Positions 1-8,570 of a stretch of DNA of 64,000 nt are shown here, one piece after another (the first letter of the stretch is position 1; every line of letters starts with the position of its first letter). The DNA lies in contig NZ_VORR01000018.1 in the NCBI RefSeq assembly GCF_007997085.1, positions 1 through 64,000 on the forward strand, read 5' to 3'. Made by a program: the position numbers and the translations under genes. This DNA comes from Polaribacter sp. IC066. GTDB lineage: Bacteria; Bacteroidota; Bacteroidia; Flavobacteriales; Flavobacteriaceae. Below the pieces are notes generated by a model. That model did not search any database and was not told where the DNA came from. It was given only the letters and a program-made list of their open reading frames with translations.

Positions 1-103
1 CGATAAATACATCTATAACTTTATTCTTGGGTTGAGTCTTAATATCCATTAAAACCCAGGGGTTACTAATTCCTAATAAGTCTGATAAACCGTTTAATTC
101 CAT
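1..103 (-). CDS. ISL3-like transposase, N-terminal 34 residues (partial)
   Basis: Reading from an ATG at 103-101 on the minus strand gives MELNGLSDLLGISNPWVLMD followed by IKTQPKNKVIDVFI, open to the window edge. A short leucine-rich helix (LSDLLGI) followed by a W...D and a basic beta strand is how ISL3-family transposases begin, before their zinc-finger segment and DDE domain. The ATG is the first in frame after an upstream stop. The family call rests on only 34 residues. The gene runs in the same direction as the tricorn gene it interrupts. Confidence 0.55.
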   Translation of the reverse strand, partial: MELNGLSDLLGISNPWVLMDIKTQPKNKVIDVFI

Positions 104-151
104 CCTGAAATGTAATCATTTTTAACAGATCCATTGTTTTTAGCGAAGAGC
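1..151 (-). mobile_element. One end of an insertion sequence (probably ISL3 family) inserted in the tricorn gene
   Basis: The tricorn-like reading frame read leftwards on the minus strand is normal up to about position 151, then stops at 140-142. Beyond that, a transposase-like start begins at 103. The minus-strand sequence at the junction starts GGCTCTTCGC (151-142). From memory, ISL3-family ends begin with a GG(C/T)TCTT-like motif, but I cannot check this. The rest of the element, the other inverted repeat and the target duplication lie outside the window, so the exact edge is uncertain by a few bases. Confidence 0.6.
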
Positions 152-3076
152 CAAACTTTTAAAAGCATGCGCAAAAATTTCTGCATTAGAATAGCTACTT
201 TCATTTGCTAAAGCCACCAGCGGTTTTGTGTTTACAGATAAAATAGCACGCTCATTAAAAGGATAATTACCCGCAAAATTCTTGTTGTTTTTTTGTAAAT
301 CATTTGTAGCGCCTCTTGGCACTGTATACGCGTGTTGTTTCACGGTAAGAACTGCCATTAGTCGATCTGTAGTCCAACCGCCACCATTATTCCTAACATC
401 AATTACAATACCTTTTTTTCCATAACCACTTGCTTTTAACTCTCTTTCAAAACGCTCAAAGCTAGGTAAGTTCATTCCTTGAATGTGAATATATCCTAAT
501 TTTCCGTTAGAAAATTCTTCTACTAACTTTTTACGAGAATTTACCCATTCTTCATACAATAAACCTCTAATTGTTCCGGTAGATGACGTTCTTAAAACGA
601 TATCAGTCCCATCTATCAAGGTCAACAAAATTTCATTATTTACCGTATTTTTTAGAAGACTGTAAAAGTTTGTGTTTTTGTCTATTTTTTTTCCATTCAC
701 AGCGGTTATCACATCCCCTAACTTGAGAGAAACATTTGTTTTTGCCGCAACAGAATTTGGAAGTATGTATTTAATTTCAACCCCATTTTTTACATTAGCA
801 ACATCTAAACCTAACAAACCAATAGTATCTTCAGACGTTTCCTCTGGCGTGCTTCCTCGATACCCCATATGACTTGCATTTAATTGCCCTAACATCATAT
901 TAAACATAAAAGAATAGTCTTGTTTTGTACTGGCAGTTAAAACCCAAGGTCTGTACCTTTTTACAATCTTATCCCAATTATATCCGTGATATTTTGGGTC
1001 ATAAAAACCGGCGGTTATGGCTCTAACACCTTCTTCAAAAACTTGCTCATTTAACTTACTAAAATCTGTGGTGTACGTAGCAGAATGCCCAAATGATGAA
1101 ACTTTATCTGACTTTAAGTCGAACGATTTCAATTTCCCTTTAGACGAATAATATAGCGTACTTTTATGAAAATTTGAGCTCCCCACATTAGATACTCCTT
1201 TTACTTCTGTTGGTGTTCCGCCAGTAATTTCAACTTTATAAAAACCGTTTTGATTGGTAACAGGGTTAGTCGCAGAAATATATACGCTTTTACTATCTTC
1301 ACTAAACATAGCGCCAAGTTCATTACCTGCCCAACTTGTTAACTGAACCAATCTGTCAAAAATTCTATCTTCATCGATTTTCACGACTACTTCTTGCTCT
1401 TCTTTTTTATCTTTTGATTTTTCTTCTGTTGGTTGGTAATAGTCACCTTCTTTAAAATCTGCCTTTGTTTTTTCCCAATCCGTTTTTTGCAACCAAACCA
1501 TCCAAGTGTCATAATTAATTCCACCTCGATCTCCTGCTCTATTTGATACAAAAGAAAGTTTTTTACCATCTGGACTCCAAGCTGGAGAGAAATCTGATCT
1601 TGGATGCATAGAGACATTCATTTTTATGGATGCATCTTCTGCTGACTGAATATATATTTCGCTATCGAAATCTAAATCTTGTTGAGAATACGCAATGTAT
1701 TTGCTATCCGGACTCCAAGAAACGCCATTTGCAGAGGCCCAAGAATCTGAAAACGATTTTGGTTTTTCTATCTTACCCTCTTTAATGTTAGCAATAACCA
1801 ATTGACCTCTGCCAATTCTATAAGAAATTTTTTCTCTATTTGGTGATAATAAAGGTTCAAAAACATCGATATTACTTTTTGTTAATTGCGTAACTTTTGT
1901 TTTTAAACTTCTACTTAAATTCACTTTTTTATCCGTAGAAACAACTTTATACAATTCGTTTTGACCACTTCTGTCTGATAAAAAACCTAGGGTGTTGTTA
2001 TCAATCCAAAACGGATTGTCATCTCTAAAAGTATGATTACTTACATTATTAGTAGTTGTTTTGTCTTTATCAATTTCTTTTACAAAAATTTCTCCTTTAA
2101 TGCTTAAAGCAATTAATTTTCCGTCAGGAGAGACATTTAAATCGCCAATATCACCAGAAACTGTTTTTGTTTCTTCTAATTCAAATCTGTTATCAGTGGC
2201 TAAATTTAAGTCCATTTTTTTTGTTGCCCCATCCTGTAACCTAAAAACTTCCGTCCCGCTATTATATATAATGGTGCCGTTATTACTTACTGAAAACGAT
2301 AAAACTCCATTTACTTTTAACGTTGTTAATTGATTTTCTGCGCCCAACTTCTTGCCGTTTGCGTCAATAGAAGTTTTATAAATGTTATAGCGACCGCTTT
2401 CTGAGCCGATATAATATAAATTATTATTTTCATCCCAAAGTGGTGTATGATCATTTTTTTTACTCGTTGTAATTTGATGATACTCTTTGGTTGTTATATT
2501 ATAAATCCAAACATCTCTTTGAGCGGGACCGTTATAATCTTCTCTAGAAATTCTGCAAGTTCCTTTTACAAAGGCAACCAAATTACCATCAGGAGAAATT
2601 GTTGCTTGACTCCCTAAAGCAGTCATAAAGCGGTTCGGAGTTTCTCCGTTTTCATCAACCTTATAAATTGAAGCTTCCCTTTCTGTGCCTTTATAAATTC
2701 TATTGCTAGAAAAAATAATTGTTCCATCAGCATCCCAAAAACTTGGTATATTGGCAGTTGGATAGTAGGTTAATTGTTTCGGGATACCTCCATTTAAATC
2801 TGTCTTAAAGATGTTAGTATCGCCACTTCTATTGGAGTTGAAAACTAATTGATTGCTTTTTGAGTTCCAAATAGGATTGCTCTCATACCCTTGGTGTATG
2901 GTTAATCTTTTAGATTGATTTGTAGCCAAGTCTAAAACCCAGATATCACCATCAAATCCAAATGCCATTTTTGTAGCATCTGGACTAATAGTGGGTGTTC
3001 TTATTAAAGTTTCTTGGGCAATTGCAAAAAATGCATTGCATACAGTAAATAGAATACATAAAGTTTTTTTCATCAT
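140..3076 (-). CDS. Tricorn-type S41 protease, 3' end truncated by an insertion sequence
   Basis: A 978-residue exported protein with a signal peptide (MMKKTLCILF... to about residue 21). Beta-propeller repeats of the TolB/WD40-like type cover about residues 30-650 (several SPDGK/SPAWSPDGKKL motifs). A tail-protease core follows with a Ser735-His736 pair in NASHMGYRG, a PDZ domain around 760-830, and a C-terminal S41 region with nucleophile candidate Ser963 in NESSYSNAEIF. In archaeal tricorn the catalytic residues are Ser745, His746, Ser965 and Glu1023. The counterpart of the last Glu would lie about 60 residues after Ser963, but this protein ends at 978 with foreign residues ALR. Family members are usually about 1070-1090 residues, so roughly 100 are lost and the peptidase is probably inactive. 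It is transcribed away from the trp operon end. The alternative start one codon later (MKKTL) is equally possible. Confidence 0.85.
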   Translation of the reverse strand: MMKKTLCILFTVCNAFFAIAQETLIRTPTISPDATKMAFGFDGDIWVLDLATNQSKRLTIHQGYESNPIWNSKSNQLVFNSNRSGDTNIFKTDLNGGIPKQLTYYPTANIPSFWDADGTIIFSSNRIYKGTEREASIYKVDENGETPNRFMTALGSQATISPDGNLVAFVKGTCRISREDYNGPAQRDVWIYNITTKEYHQITTSKKNDHTPLWDENNNLYYIGSESGRYNIYKTSIDANGKKLGAENQLTTLKVNGVLSFSVSNNGTIIYNSGTEVFRLQDGATKKMDLNLATDNRFELEETKTVSGDIGDLNVSPDGKLIALSIKGEIFVKEIDKDKTTTNNVSNHTFRDDNPFWIDNNTLGFLSDRSGQNELYKVVSTDKKVNLSRSLKTKVTQLTKSNIDVFEPLLSPNREKISYRIGRGQLVIANIKEGKIEKPKSFSDSWASANGVSWSPDSKYIAYSQQDLDFDSEIYIQSAEDASIKMNVSMHPRSDFSPAWSPDGKKLSFVSNRAGDRGGINYDTWMVWLQKTDWEKTKADFKEGDYYQPTEEKSKDKKEEQEVVVKIDEDRIFDRLVQLTSWAGNELGAMFSEDSKSVYISATNPVTNQNGFYKVEITGGTPTEVKGVSNVGSSNFHKSTLYYSSKGKLKSFDLKSDKVSSFGHSATYTTDFSKLNEQVFEEGVRAITAGFYDPKYHGYNWDKIVKRYRPWVLTASTKQDYSFMFNMMLGQLNASHMGYRGSTPEETSEDTIGLLGLDVANVKNGVEIKYILPNSVAAKTNVSLKLGDVITAVNGKKIDKNTNFYSLLKNTVNNEILLTLIDGTDIVLRTSSTGTIRGLLYEEWVNSRKKLVEEFSNGKLGYIHIQGMNLPSFERFERELKASGYGKKGIVIDVRNNGGGWTTDRLMAVLTVKQHAYTVPRGATNDLQKNNKNFAGNYPFNERAILSVNTKPLVALANESSYSNAEIFAHAFKSLALR

Positions 3077-3160
3077 CGTTTTGGCTTTAAACGACTAATT
3101 TAAACTTTAAATTACATATACTCTACTAGTTAAGCTCCTTTATAAAGATTTAAGATTTTC

Positions 3161-3928
3161 TTAACGTATAATTGGTGCTATAAAATTGTCTATGTTATCA
3201 ACTCCATTTGTACCTAAATCTTTTATGAATGCAGAACCAATAATGGCTCCATGTGCATAATTACATGCAGTAGTAAATGTTTTTTTATCAGAGATACCAA
3301 ATCCAATAATCAATTTACTTTGCAGATTCATTGCTTTTATTCTTTCGAAATACCCAATTTGACTATTAGAAATTTCTCCCTTTGCCCCTGTAATAGATGC
3401 AGATGCAACTACGTAAATAAACGCCTTGGAATAAGAATCTATTTTTCTAATTCGCTCTTCTGACGTATGAGGCGTTATTAAAAAAACATTTGTAAGTCCG
3501 TATTTTTCAAATAGTTGTTTGTAATGATTTTCAAACTCTACCATCGGTAAATCTGGCAGAATTACGGTATCAATTCCGCAAGCTACAAGGGCTTTACAAA
3601 ATTTATCTTCACCGTATTTCAATAACTGATTCAAATATCCCATTGCTACCAACGGAGTGTTATTTGTCTCTTTAATGGTTTTTAATTGCTCAAAAATAAT
3701 ATCTAAATTAATACCATTTTCTAAAGCTTCATGGCTACTTTTTTGTATCGTTGGCCCATCTGCTAATGGATCTGAATATGGCAAACCAACTTCAATAAAA
3801 TCCACACCGCTTTGCGCTAATGCAGCAATTACTTTAGTTGTATCTTCTAGATTAGGATACCCACAAGTAAAATAAATAGACAATAAATTTTTATCTTTTT
3901 TCTTAAATAATTCTTGAATCGAATTCAT
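3161..3928 (-). CDS. trpA: Tryptophan synthase alpha subunit
   Basis: TrpA cleaves indole-3-glycerol phosphate to indole and glyceraldehyde 3-phosphate inside the TrpA2B2 complex. The 255-residue TIM barrel carries the signature FIEVGLPYSDPLADGP with the catalytic Glu (FIEVG) and Asp (LADGP), and the substrate phosphate loop GFGIS. Length is normal for Bacteroidota (about 255). It is the last gene of the trp operon, 14 nt after the DUF3050 gene, which separates it from trpB. In most genomes trpB and trpA are adjacent, so this separation is unusual. No convincing terminator is visible between it and the tricorn gene, 84 nt further on. Confidence 0.97.
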   Translation of the reverse strand: MNSIQELFKKKDKNLLSIYFTCGYPNLEDTTKVIAALAQSGVDFIEVGLPYSDPLADGPTIQKSSHEALENGINLDIIFEQLKTIKETNNTPLVAMGYLNQLLKYGEDKFCKALVACGIDTVILPDLPMVEFENHYKQLFEKYGLTNVFLITPHTSEERIRKIDSYSKAFIYVVASASITGAKGEISNSQIGYFERIKAMNLQSKLIIGFGISDKKTFTTACNYAHGAIIGSAFIKDLGTNGVDNIDNFIAPIIR

Positions 3929-3942
3929 ATTGCTACTTTTAA

Positions 3943-4713
3943 TTATGCTGTTATTTCTTGCTCAATAGCACTCCATAAGTTAATTCTTAATTGCAATGCT
4001 CTTTTGCCAGTCTCTAAAACTTCCTCCCATTTTTTTGCATCACTACCGCATAATTCTTCAATCATTCTTAAAGATAAAGGTCCGTGTTCATCGCCATCTA
4101 ATTCAATATGTCTCTTTAAATAATAATTAAAACTATCGTAAGATTTATTATTTTCAAGTGTAGCTTTTTCAATAATACCGATAAACATATCCGGAATTAC
4201 ATCTTCCCTTCCAAAAGTGAAAGAAGCTGCAATTAAATGCGTTTTATTTGTTTTTATAGTATCAAACGTAAAATTTAAAAATTCTTTTACTGCATTTGGT
4301 ATCGCTACACTTTCTAATGCTTTTTCTACGGAAATATTTGATGCTAATAATTGAAGTAAATCATTCATTTTACTTGGATCTGAATTTACTTCGTCCATTG
4401 CCGTCAAATACATTTCAAAATGACTTTTAACCACGCCATGTGCATCGTGGTCACTTTCTTCAGCTACAACAATTTCATTAATAAAACGGGCTAATTCTGC
4501 ATTTTTAACAGGTGTCCAAGGAATTGAAACACAGGTTAAATTAAGCTGTATTGCTTTTAAAAGCGACATAAAATCCCACACCGCAAAAACATGCAAGGAC
4601 ATAAATGTTTGCACATCTTCTAAAGTATGAAGTTTCTTGTACAAAGAATGATTTTTTAATTCGTTTCTTAAGCTCGCTAACTCTTTTTCAATGTGTTCTA
4701 TATTGTTATTCAT
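3943..4713 (-). CDS. DUF3050 family protein, heme-oxygenase-like helical fold
   Basis: A 256-residue soluble protein recognised as DUF3050 from MNNNIEHIEKELASLRNELKNH and the internal HVFAVWDFMSLLKAIQ and ESDHDAHGVVKSHFEMYL segments. The family is all-helical and rich in His, Glu and Asp positions typical of iron-binding heme-oxygenase-like/CADD-type proteins: H in LHVFAVWDF, EESDHDAHG, and HIELDGDEHGP late in the chain. Its function is not known to me. It sits between trpB (6 nt upstream) and trpA (14 nt downstream), so it is co-transcribed and probably co-regulated with tryptophan synthesis. It is not a standard trp enzyme. Confidence 0.85.
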   Translation of the reverse strand: MNNNIEHIEKELASLRNELKNHSLYKKLHTLEDVQTFMSLHVFAVWDFMSLLKAIQLNLTCVSIPWTPVKNAELARFINEIVVAEESDHDAHGVVKSHFEMYLTAMDEVNSDPSKMNDLLQLLASNISVEKALESVAIPNAVKEFLNFTFDTIKTNKTHLIAASFTFGREDVIPDMFIGIIEKATLENNKSYDSFNYYLKRHIELDGDEHGPLSLRMIEELCGSDAKKWEEVLETGKRALQLRINLWSAIEQEITA

Positions 4714-4719
4714 ATTTCT

Positions 4720-5904
4720 TTATGCTTCTAAATACTGTGTATAAATCTCTAGATCTTTATCTCCTCTACCCGATAAATTTATGACCACAACTTGGTCTTT
4801 TTTAAACGTAATTTTATCTAAAACAGCCAATGCATGTGCGGTTTCTAAAGCAGGAATAATTCCTTCTATCTTCGTCAACTCAAAAGCTGCGTCTAACGCT
4901 TCTTGATCTGTAGCACTCATAAATTTTGCTCTACCACTTTCATATAAAAAAGCATGCAAAGGGCCAACTCCTGGGTAATCCAACCCTGCAGATATTGAGT
5001 ATGGCTCTACAATTTGCCCATATTCATCTTGCATTAAAATGGTTTTACTTCCGTGAATAATACCAACTTGCCCTAATTGAGAAGTCGCCGCACTTTCTCC
5101 GGAATGTACTCCAAGACCTGCTGCTTCCACAGCAATTAACTCTACATCTTCATCATCTAAATAATGATAAAAAGCACCTGCAGCATTAGAACCACCACCA
5201 ACACAGGCAATAATAGTATCTGGATTCTCTTTTCCTGTTTTCTCTTTTAATTGCCATTTCATTTCTTCTGAAATAATGGCTTGCAAGCGTGCAACCATAT
5301 CTGGGTGTGGTGCAGGCCCAACAACAGAACCAATTAAATAAAAGGTTTCTGGATGTTGAATCCAATACCGTATGGCTTCGTTTGTGGCGTCTTTAAGCGT
5401 TTTAGAACCACTTATTGCAGGCACTACTTTTGCTCCCAACATTTTCATTCTAGTCACATTTGGTGCTTGACGAACAATGTCTTTTTCGCCCATAAAAACA
5501 GTACATTCTAAGCCCATTAAAGCACAAACCGTGGCTGTTGCAACTCCGTGTTGCCCGGCGCCTGTTTCTGCAATAATCTTCGTTTTGCCTAATTTCTGTG
5601 CAATTAAAATCTGACCAACCGTATTGTTAATTTTGTGAGCACCGGTATGACATAGATCTTCACGTTTTAAATAAATATAAGCACCATGTTTTTCTGACAA
5701 TCTTTTTGCCAAATACAAAGGAGTTGGTCTACCAACATACTCTTTTAACAAGGCTTTATATTCGATTTGAAACTCTTCAGATTCGATAATTTGAATATAA
5801 TTATCTGCTAATTCTTGCACATTTGGATGCAATAGTTCTGGAATAAACGCACCACCAAATTGTCCGAAATATCCATTTTTGTCTGGGTGAAATTTTGATT
5901 TCAT
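4720..5904 (-). CDS. trpB: Tryptophan synthase beta subunit
   Basis: A PLP enzyme that joins indole and serine to give tryptophan. The 394-residue sequence shows the start [13 protein letters not shown], the PLP lysine in HKINNTVGQ, the substrate loop [12 protein letters not shown], the phosphate-binding [10 protein letters not shown] and the C-terminal LSGRGDKD. This is the ordinary TrpB1 type that pairs with TrpA. It lies 50 nt after trpF in the operon and 6 nt before the DUF3050 gene. All catalytic motifs are intact and the length is typical. Confidence 0.98.
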   Translation of the reverse strand: MKSKFHPDKNGYFGQFGGAFIPELLHPNVQELADNYIQIIESEEFQIEYKALLKEYVGRPTPLYLAKRLSEKHGAYIYLKREDLCHTGAHKINNTVGQILIAQKLGKTKIIAETGAGQHGVATATVCALMGLECTVFMGEKDIVRQAPNVTRMKMLGAKVVPAISGSKTLKDATNEAIRYWIQHPETFYLIGSVVGPAPHPDMVARLQAIISEEMKWQLKEKTGKENPDTIIACVGGGSNAAGAFYHYLDDEDVELIAVEAAGLGVHSGESAATSQLGQVGIIHGSKTILMQDEYGQIVEPYSISAGLDYPGVGPLHAFLYESGRAKFMSATDQEALDAAFELTKIEGIIPALETAHALAVLDKITFKKDQVVVINLSGRGDKDLEIYTQYLEA

Positions 5905-5973
5905 ATCTTTATTTTGTGTAATTGTTAAAAATTAAGCTGTGTAATGGTAAATTACAATTAAACGATTCACCAA

Positions 5974-6669
5974 TTAAACAGTTAAACCTTCTTTAAACTT
6001 TTTTAACTCTTTTATCTTCTTTTTCCCTGGTTCACTTTCAAATTTACTATTTACATCTAATGCATATACGGGTAAACCTGAATTGATGATTTTTTGTACT
6101 TCTTCAACATCTTCTAAACCGATTCCTCCGCTTAAAAAAAATGGTGTTTCGAAAGGATATTTTGCTAAAACAGCCCAATCAAATTTTGTTCCGTTTCCTC
6201 CTCTTTCTTTTCCTTTTGTATCAAATAAAAAATAATCTACGACTTCTTCATAAGGTTTTAAAACATCAAAATCAAATGCATCTTTAATGCCAAAAACCTT
6301 TATAATCTCTAGATTTTCATCAGAAATTATGTGTTTATTTTTCTTCTTTCTTATCTCTTTATTTTCCTCAAGAAATAAATCTCTTCTCTCTGCTAAATCT
6401 TTCTTTAGATCTTTAACATAAGCTACAGATTCGTCGCCATGTAATTGAATTGCATCTAGCCGATATTCTTCTATTAAAGAAATTACAATCTCTTTAATTT
6501 CATTCACAAAAACACCCGTCTTTTTAATTGCTTCTGGTAATTCGGGAATGATTCCTTCAAAATTCCGCTTCGATTTTTCATAAAAAATAAACCCTAAATA
6601 ATCGGGTTGCAATTCAGCAACTTGTTGGATATTTTCTACATATTTCATTCCGCAAACTTTCAACTTCAT
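5974..6669 (-). CDS. trpF: Phosphoribosylanthranilate isomerase, with a charged internal insert
   Basis: TrpF isomerises phosphoribosylanthranilate to CdRP. I place the start at 6669 (MKLKVCGMKY): the upstream glycosylase stop overlaps it as ATGA, the usual sign of translational coupling, whereas an ATG 18 nt earlier adds MENNDT. The catalytic Cys (KVCGM) and Asp (ALDVNSKFE) are present, as are QLHGDES and LSGGIG. Between QLHGDES and IIKVFGIKDAFDFD lies an extra segment of about 25-30 residues (KDLAERRDLFLEENKEIRKK and following). It is almost all charged and encoded by purine-rich DNA at about 6325-6410. Length is 231 residues against the usual 205-215. The insert looks like a repeat-derived addition on a surface loop. 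Confidence 0.93.
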   Translation of the reverse strand: MKLKVCGMKYVENIQQVAELQPDYLGFIFYEKSKRNFEGIIPELPEAIKKTGVFVNEIKEIVISLIEEYRLDAIQLHGDESVAYVKDLKKDLAERRDLFLEENKEIRKKKNKHIISDENLEIIKVFGIKDAFDFDVLKPYEEVVDYFLFDTKGKERGGNGTKFDWAVLAKYPFETPFFLSGGIGLEDVEEVQKIINSGLPVYALDVNSKFESEPGKKKIKELKKFKEGLTV

Positions 6670-7190
6670 AGTATCGTTGTTTTCCAATTATTTAATTTTT
6701 CTCTAAACGAAAATCTTGTATTAGCAGGACTCGTAGATAAGACGACCTCGTAAAGTATGCCTTCAATTTTCGTAAAATGTTTATCATATAAATCATGCGC
6801 CTTTTGACCATTAAAAATTATCTGCTTTACTGATGGATACATTTCAACGATTTCATTTATCGGATTAGGAACTTCGTTCTTCACATTTGATGCTCCTGGA
6901 CTTACACGCTGTCCAAACTGACAAATATCCCAAATTGCGATATGATTTCGTTTTAATAGATCTATTCTCTCTGCATAATTTTTACTAAAAACTTCTTCTG
7001 TTAATTCATAAATAATTTTCCAGAACGCATTTCCATTATTTGCATAATATTCTTGTTTCCTTAATTCTTGGTTTCCTGGCTTTGTTCCAATAATAAAAAT
7101 GGTAGGATTTAGCGGTAAAATAGGATCAAGAGAAACCCTCTCTTTTAAATAAGGTAAATTCGAATCGTTATTTTTATTACTTTTATTCAA
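6666..7190 (-). CDS. DNA-deoxyinosine glycosylase, uracil-DNA glycosylase superfamily (family 6 type)
   Basis: A 174-residue enzyme of the UDG superfamily, predicted to remove hypoxanthine (deaminated adenine) from DNA. The first motif reads IIGTKPGNQELRKQEYYANN then GNAFWKII, the second is LSTSPANTRFSF, and IWDICQFGQRVSPGAS lies between. This matches the hypoxanthine-DNA glycosylase pattern GT/SxPG...QYYAxxxNxFW. It sits between trpC and trpF with a 4-nt ATGA overlap into trpF, so its expression follows the tryptophan operon. No metabolic link between the two is known to me. A mismatch-specific uracil glycosylase role is a second possibility. Confidence 0.82.
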   Translation of the reverse strand: MNKSNKNNDSNLPYLKERVSLDPILPLNPTIFIIGTKPGNQELRKQEYYANNGNAFWKIIYELTEEVFSKNYAERIDLLKRNHIAIWDICQFGQRVSPGASNVKNEVPNPINEIVEMYPSVKQIIFNGQKAHDLYDKHFTKIEGILYEVVLSTSPANTRFSFREKLNNWKTTIL

Positions 7191-7228
7191 AATATAATTA
7201 CATTATTTGTCAATACTTTTAACAACAA

Positions 7229-7262
7229 TAAGAGTCCATTTCCTTCGGGAAGGTTAGGACAG
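7229..7262. repeat. Short intergenic palindromic repeat (GTCC...TTCGGGAA...GGAC type)
   Basis: The gap between trpC and the glycosylase gene contains GAGTCCATTTCCTTCGGGAA followed by GGTTAGGAC. Inner CCTTC/GAAGG and outer GTCC/GGAC pair. The layout resembles the small repeats found in hemW and ruvC in this window. It lies inside the operon with no T-run after it, so it is unlikely to be a terminator. Confidence 0.45.
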
Positions 7263-7266
7263 ATTT

Positions 7267-8055
7267 TTACCTCAACTGACTTATAAATTCCATACAAGCC
7301 TCTCCTGGATTTTCTTCTTTCATAAAGTTTTCTCCGATTAAAAAACCTTGAAAACCATATTCTTTCAATCCTGTGATAATTCTGGGATCAGAAATTCCGC
7401 TTTCTGAAACTCTTACAGAAGTATCCGGAATTTGATTTGCCAATTTAATAGAGTGCTCTAAATCAACTTCAAAGGTTTTTAAATTTCGATTATTAATTCC
7501 GATAATTTTATTGTCTAAATCGTTAATCTTATCCAAATCTTCTTGCGTATGTACTTCATATAAAACTTCCAGACCAATATCTGTTGCTAAATTTCCGAAT
7601 TTTTTCAGCTCTTCGGATGTTAAGCAAGAAGCGATTAATAAAATGACATCGGCACCTATTGCTTTTGCCTCTACAATCTGAAACCCGTCAACAATAAAAT
7701 CTTTCCTTAAAATTGGTTTTTGTTGATTGATAACCCTTGCTTCCATCAAATCTGCCATAGTTCCTCCAAAAAAAGAGGTATCTGTTAAGATTGATTGCGC
7801 AGCAACATTGGCATCTAAATAACCGTTAGTAACATCTGCAATGGTTGCTTTGTCGTTTATGATTCCTTTGGATGGCGATTGACGCTTAAATTCGGCAATG
7901 ATTCCTGTAGAGCCTACTTCTAACAAAGACTTTTTTAATGAAAAAACGGGTCTTCCAAAATTCGGACTTTCTACTAACTTCTTAACAGAAACTTCTGCCT
8001 TTATTTTAGCAATCTCCGTCTTTTTAAATGCTATTATTTTGTCTAAAATTGTCAT
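7267..8055 (-). CDS. trpC: Indole-3-glycerol phosphate synthase
   Basis: TrpC closes the indole ring, converting CdRP to indole-3-glycerol phosphate. The 262-residue TIM barrel begins MTILDKIIAFKKTEI, has the catalytic Lys in EFKRQSPSKG, the second Lys in LRKDFI, Glu in LYEVHT, the NNRNLKTF motif and the phosphate loop VSESGI...GFLIGENFM. It is a stand-alone TrpC, not fused to TrpF. It follows a 515-nt gap after trpD that holds a small membrane-protein gene and two palindromic repeats. Confidence 0.97.
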   Translation of the reverse strand: MTILDKIIAFKKTEIAKIKAEVSVKKLVESPNFGRPVFSLKKSLLEVGSTGIIAEFKRQSPSKGIINDKATIADVTNGYLDANVAAQSILTDTSFFGGTMADLMEARVINQQKPILRKDFIVDGFQIVEAKAIGADVILLIASCLTSEELKKFGNLATDIGLEVLYEVHTQEDLDKINDLDNKIIGINNRNLKTFEVDLEHSIKLANQIPDTSVRVSESGISDPRIITGLKEYGFQGFLIGENFMKEENPGEACMEFISQLR

Positions 8056-8170
8056 TTTTATTATTTAAAGATTAAATGATTCGAAAATTTAAAATTGCCT
8101 CATTCACTTATTTAATATTTTATTTTACTTGTTTTGAAATCATCTCGACTCAAACTTAATCATTCCTAAC

Positions 8171-8252
8171 AAATTCACTCGACCCAACAGTACATTATTC
8201 TCACTGTGTCTGTTCGAGTGATCCCGCTTTTGGGCGGGATTGTATCGAGAAC
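8171..8252. repeat. Flavobacterial palindromic repeat, copy A
   Basis: Left arm AAATTCACTCGA (8171-8182). The right arm TGTCTGTTCGAGTGATCCCG runs into CTTTTGGGCGGGATTGTATC and GAGAAC. The inner stem is ATCCCGC (8221-8227) and GCGGGAT (8234-8240), and the left-arm TCACTCGA pairs with the TCGAGTGA of the right arm. The same architecture recurs at 8481-8562, 39715-39825 and 63764-63807, each with a different inner stem. It lies just downstream of the small membrane-protein gene, inside the trp operon. Confidence 0.8.
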
Positions 8253-8256
8253 TTTT

Positions 8257-8430
8257 TTACTCATTATTTATTCTTTTATTCCGACGTGTCAAAACAAAGT
8301 AAACAATCACCCCAACGATGAATCCAACGATCGAATATTTTAAAATATTTGTTGTTTGAATTCCAATTGCTGCACCCATCAAAAAAAATGCAGGAATTAT
8401 TGAAATTAAATTGTTTTTCTTTTTTGCCAT
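8257..8430 (-). CDS. Small one- or two-TM protein between trpD and trpC, unknown function
   Basis: An open frame of 57 codons from ATG at 8430-8428 to TAA at 8259-8257. It reads MAKKKNNLISIIPAFFLMGA, then AIGIQTTNILKYSIVGFIVG, VIVYFVLTRRNKRINNE. A basic N-terminus, two hydrophobic stretches (residues 8-24 and 32-48) and a basic tail make a small membrane protein with both ends probably in the cytoplasm. It lies on the operon strand, between trpD and trpC, and is bracketed by two copies of the same palindromic repeat. I do not recognise a family. Codon use and composition look coding, but it could be spurious. Confidence 0.55.
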   Translation of the reverse strand: MAKKKNNLISIIPAFFLMGAAIGIQTTNILKYSIVGFIVGVIVYFVLTRRNKRINNE

Positions 8431-8480
8431 ATTATTTTCCTTGTTTCAATATCATCTTGATAAAAATTTATAGTCTCACA

Positions 8481-8562
8481 AAATTCACTCGATGTGACAG
8501 TCTGTTGTTATCGCTATGTCAGTTCGAGTGATCCCGTTTTTGGGCGGGATTGTATCGAGAAC
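8481..8562. repeat. Flavobacterial palindromic repeat, copy B
   Basis: Same arrangement as copy A: left arm AAATTCACTCGATGTGACAG (8481-8500), right arm TGTCAGTTCGAGTGATCCCG from 8517, then TTTTTGGGCGGGATTGTATC GAGAAC. TGACA/TGTCA and TCACTCGA/TCGAGTGA pair across the element. It starts immediately after the trpD stop, so the two copies flank the small membrane-protein gene as direct repeats. Confidence 0.8.
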
Positions 8563-8570
8563 TTCTTACT

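Noticed and set aside
8349-8531. 60-codon plus-strand frame in the trpD-trpC gap
   Set aside because: It is antisense to the small membrane-protein frame and runs into the palindromic repeat; no start signal.
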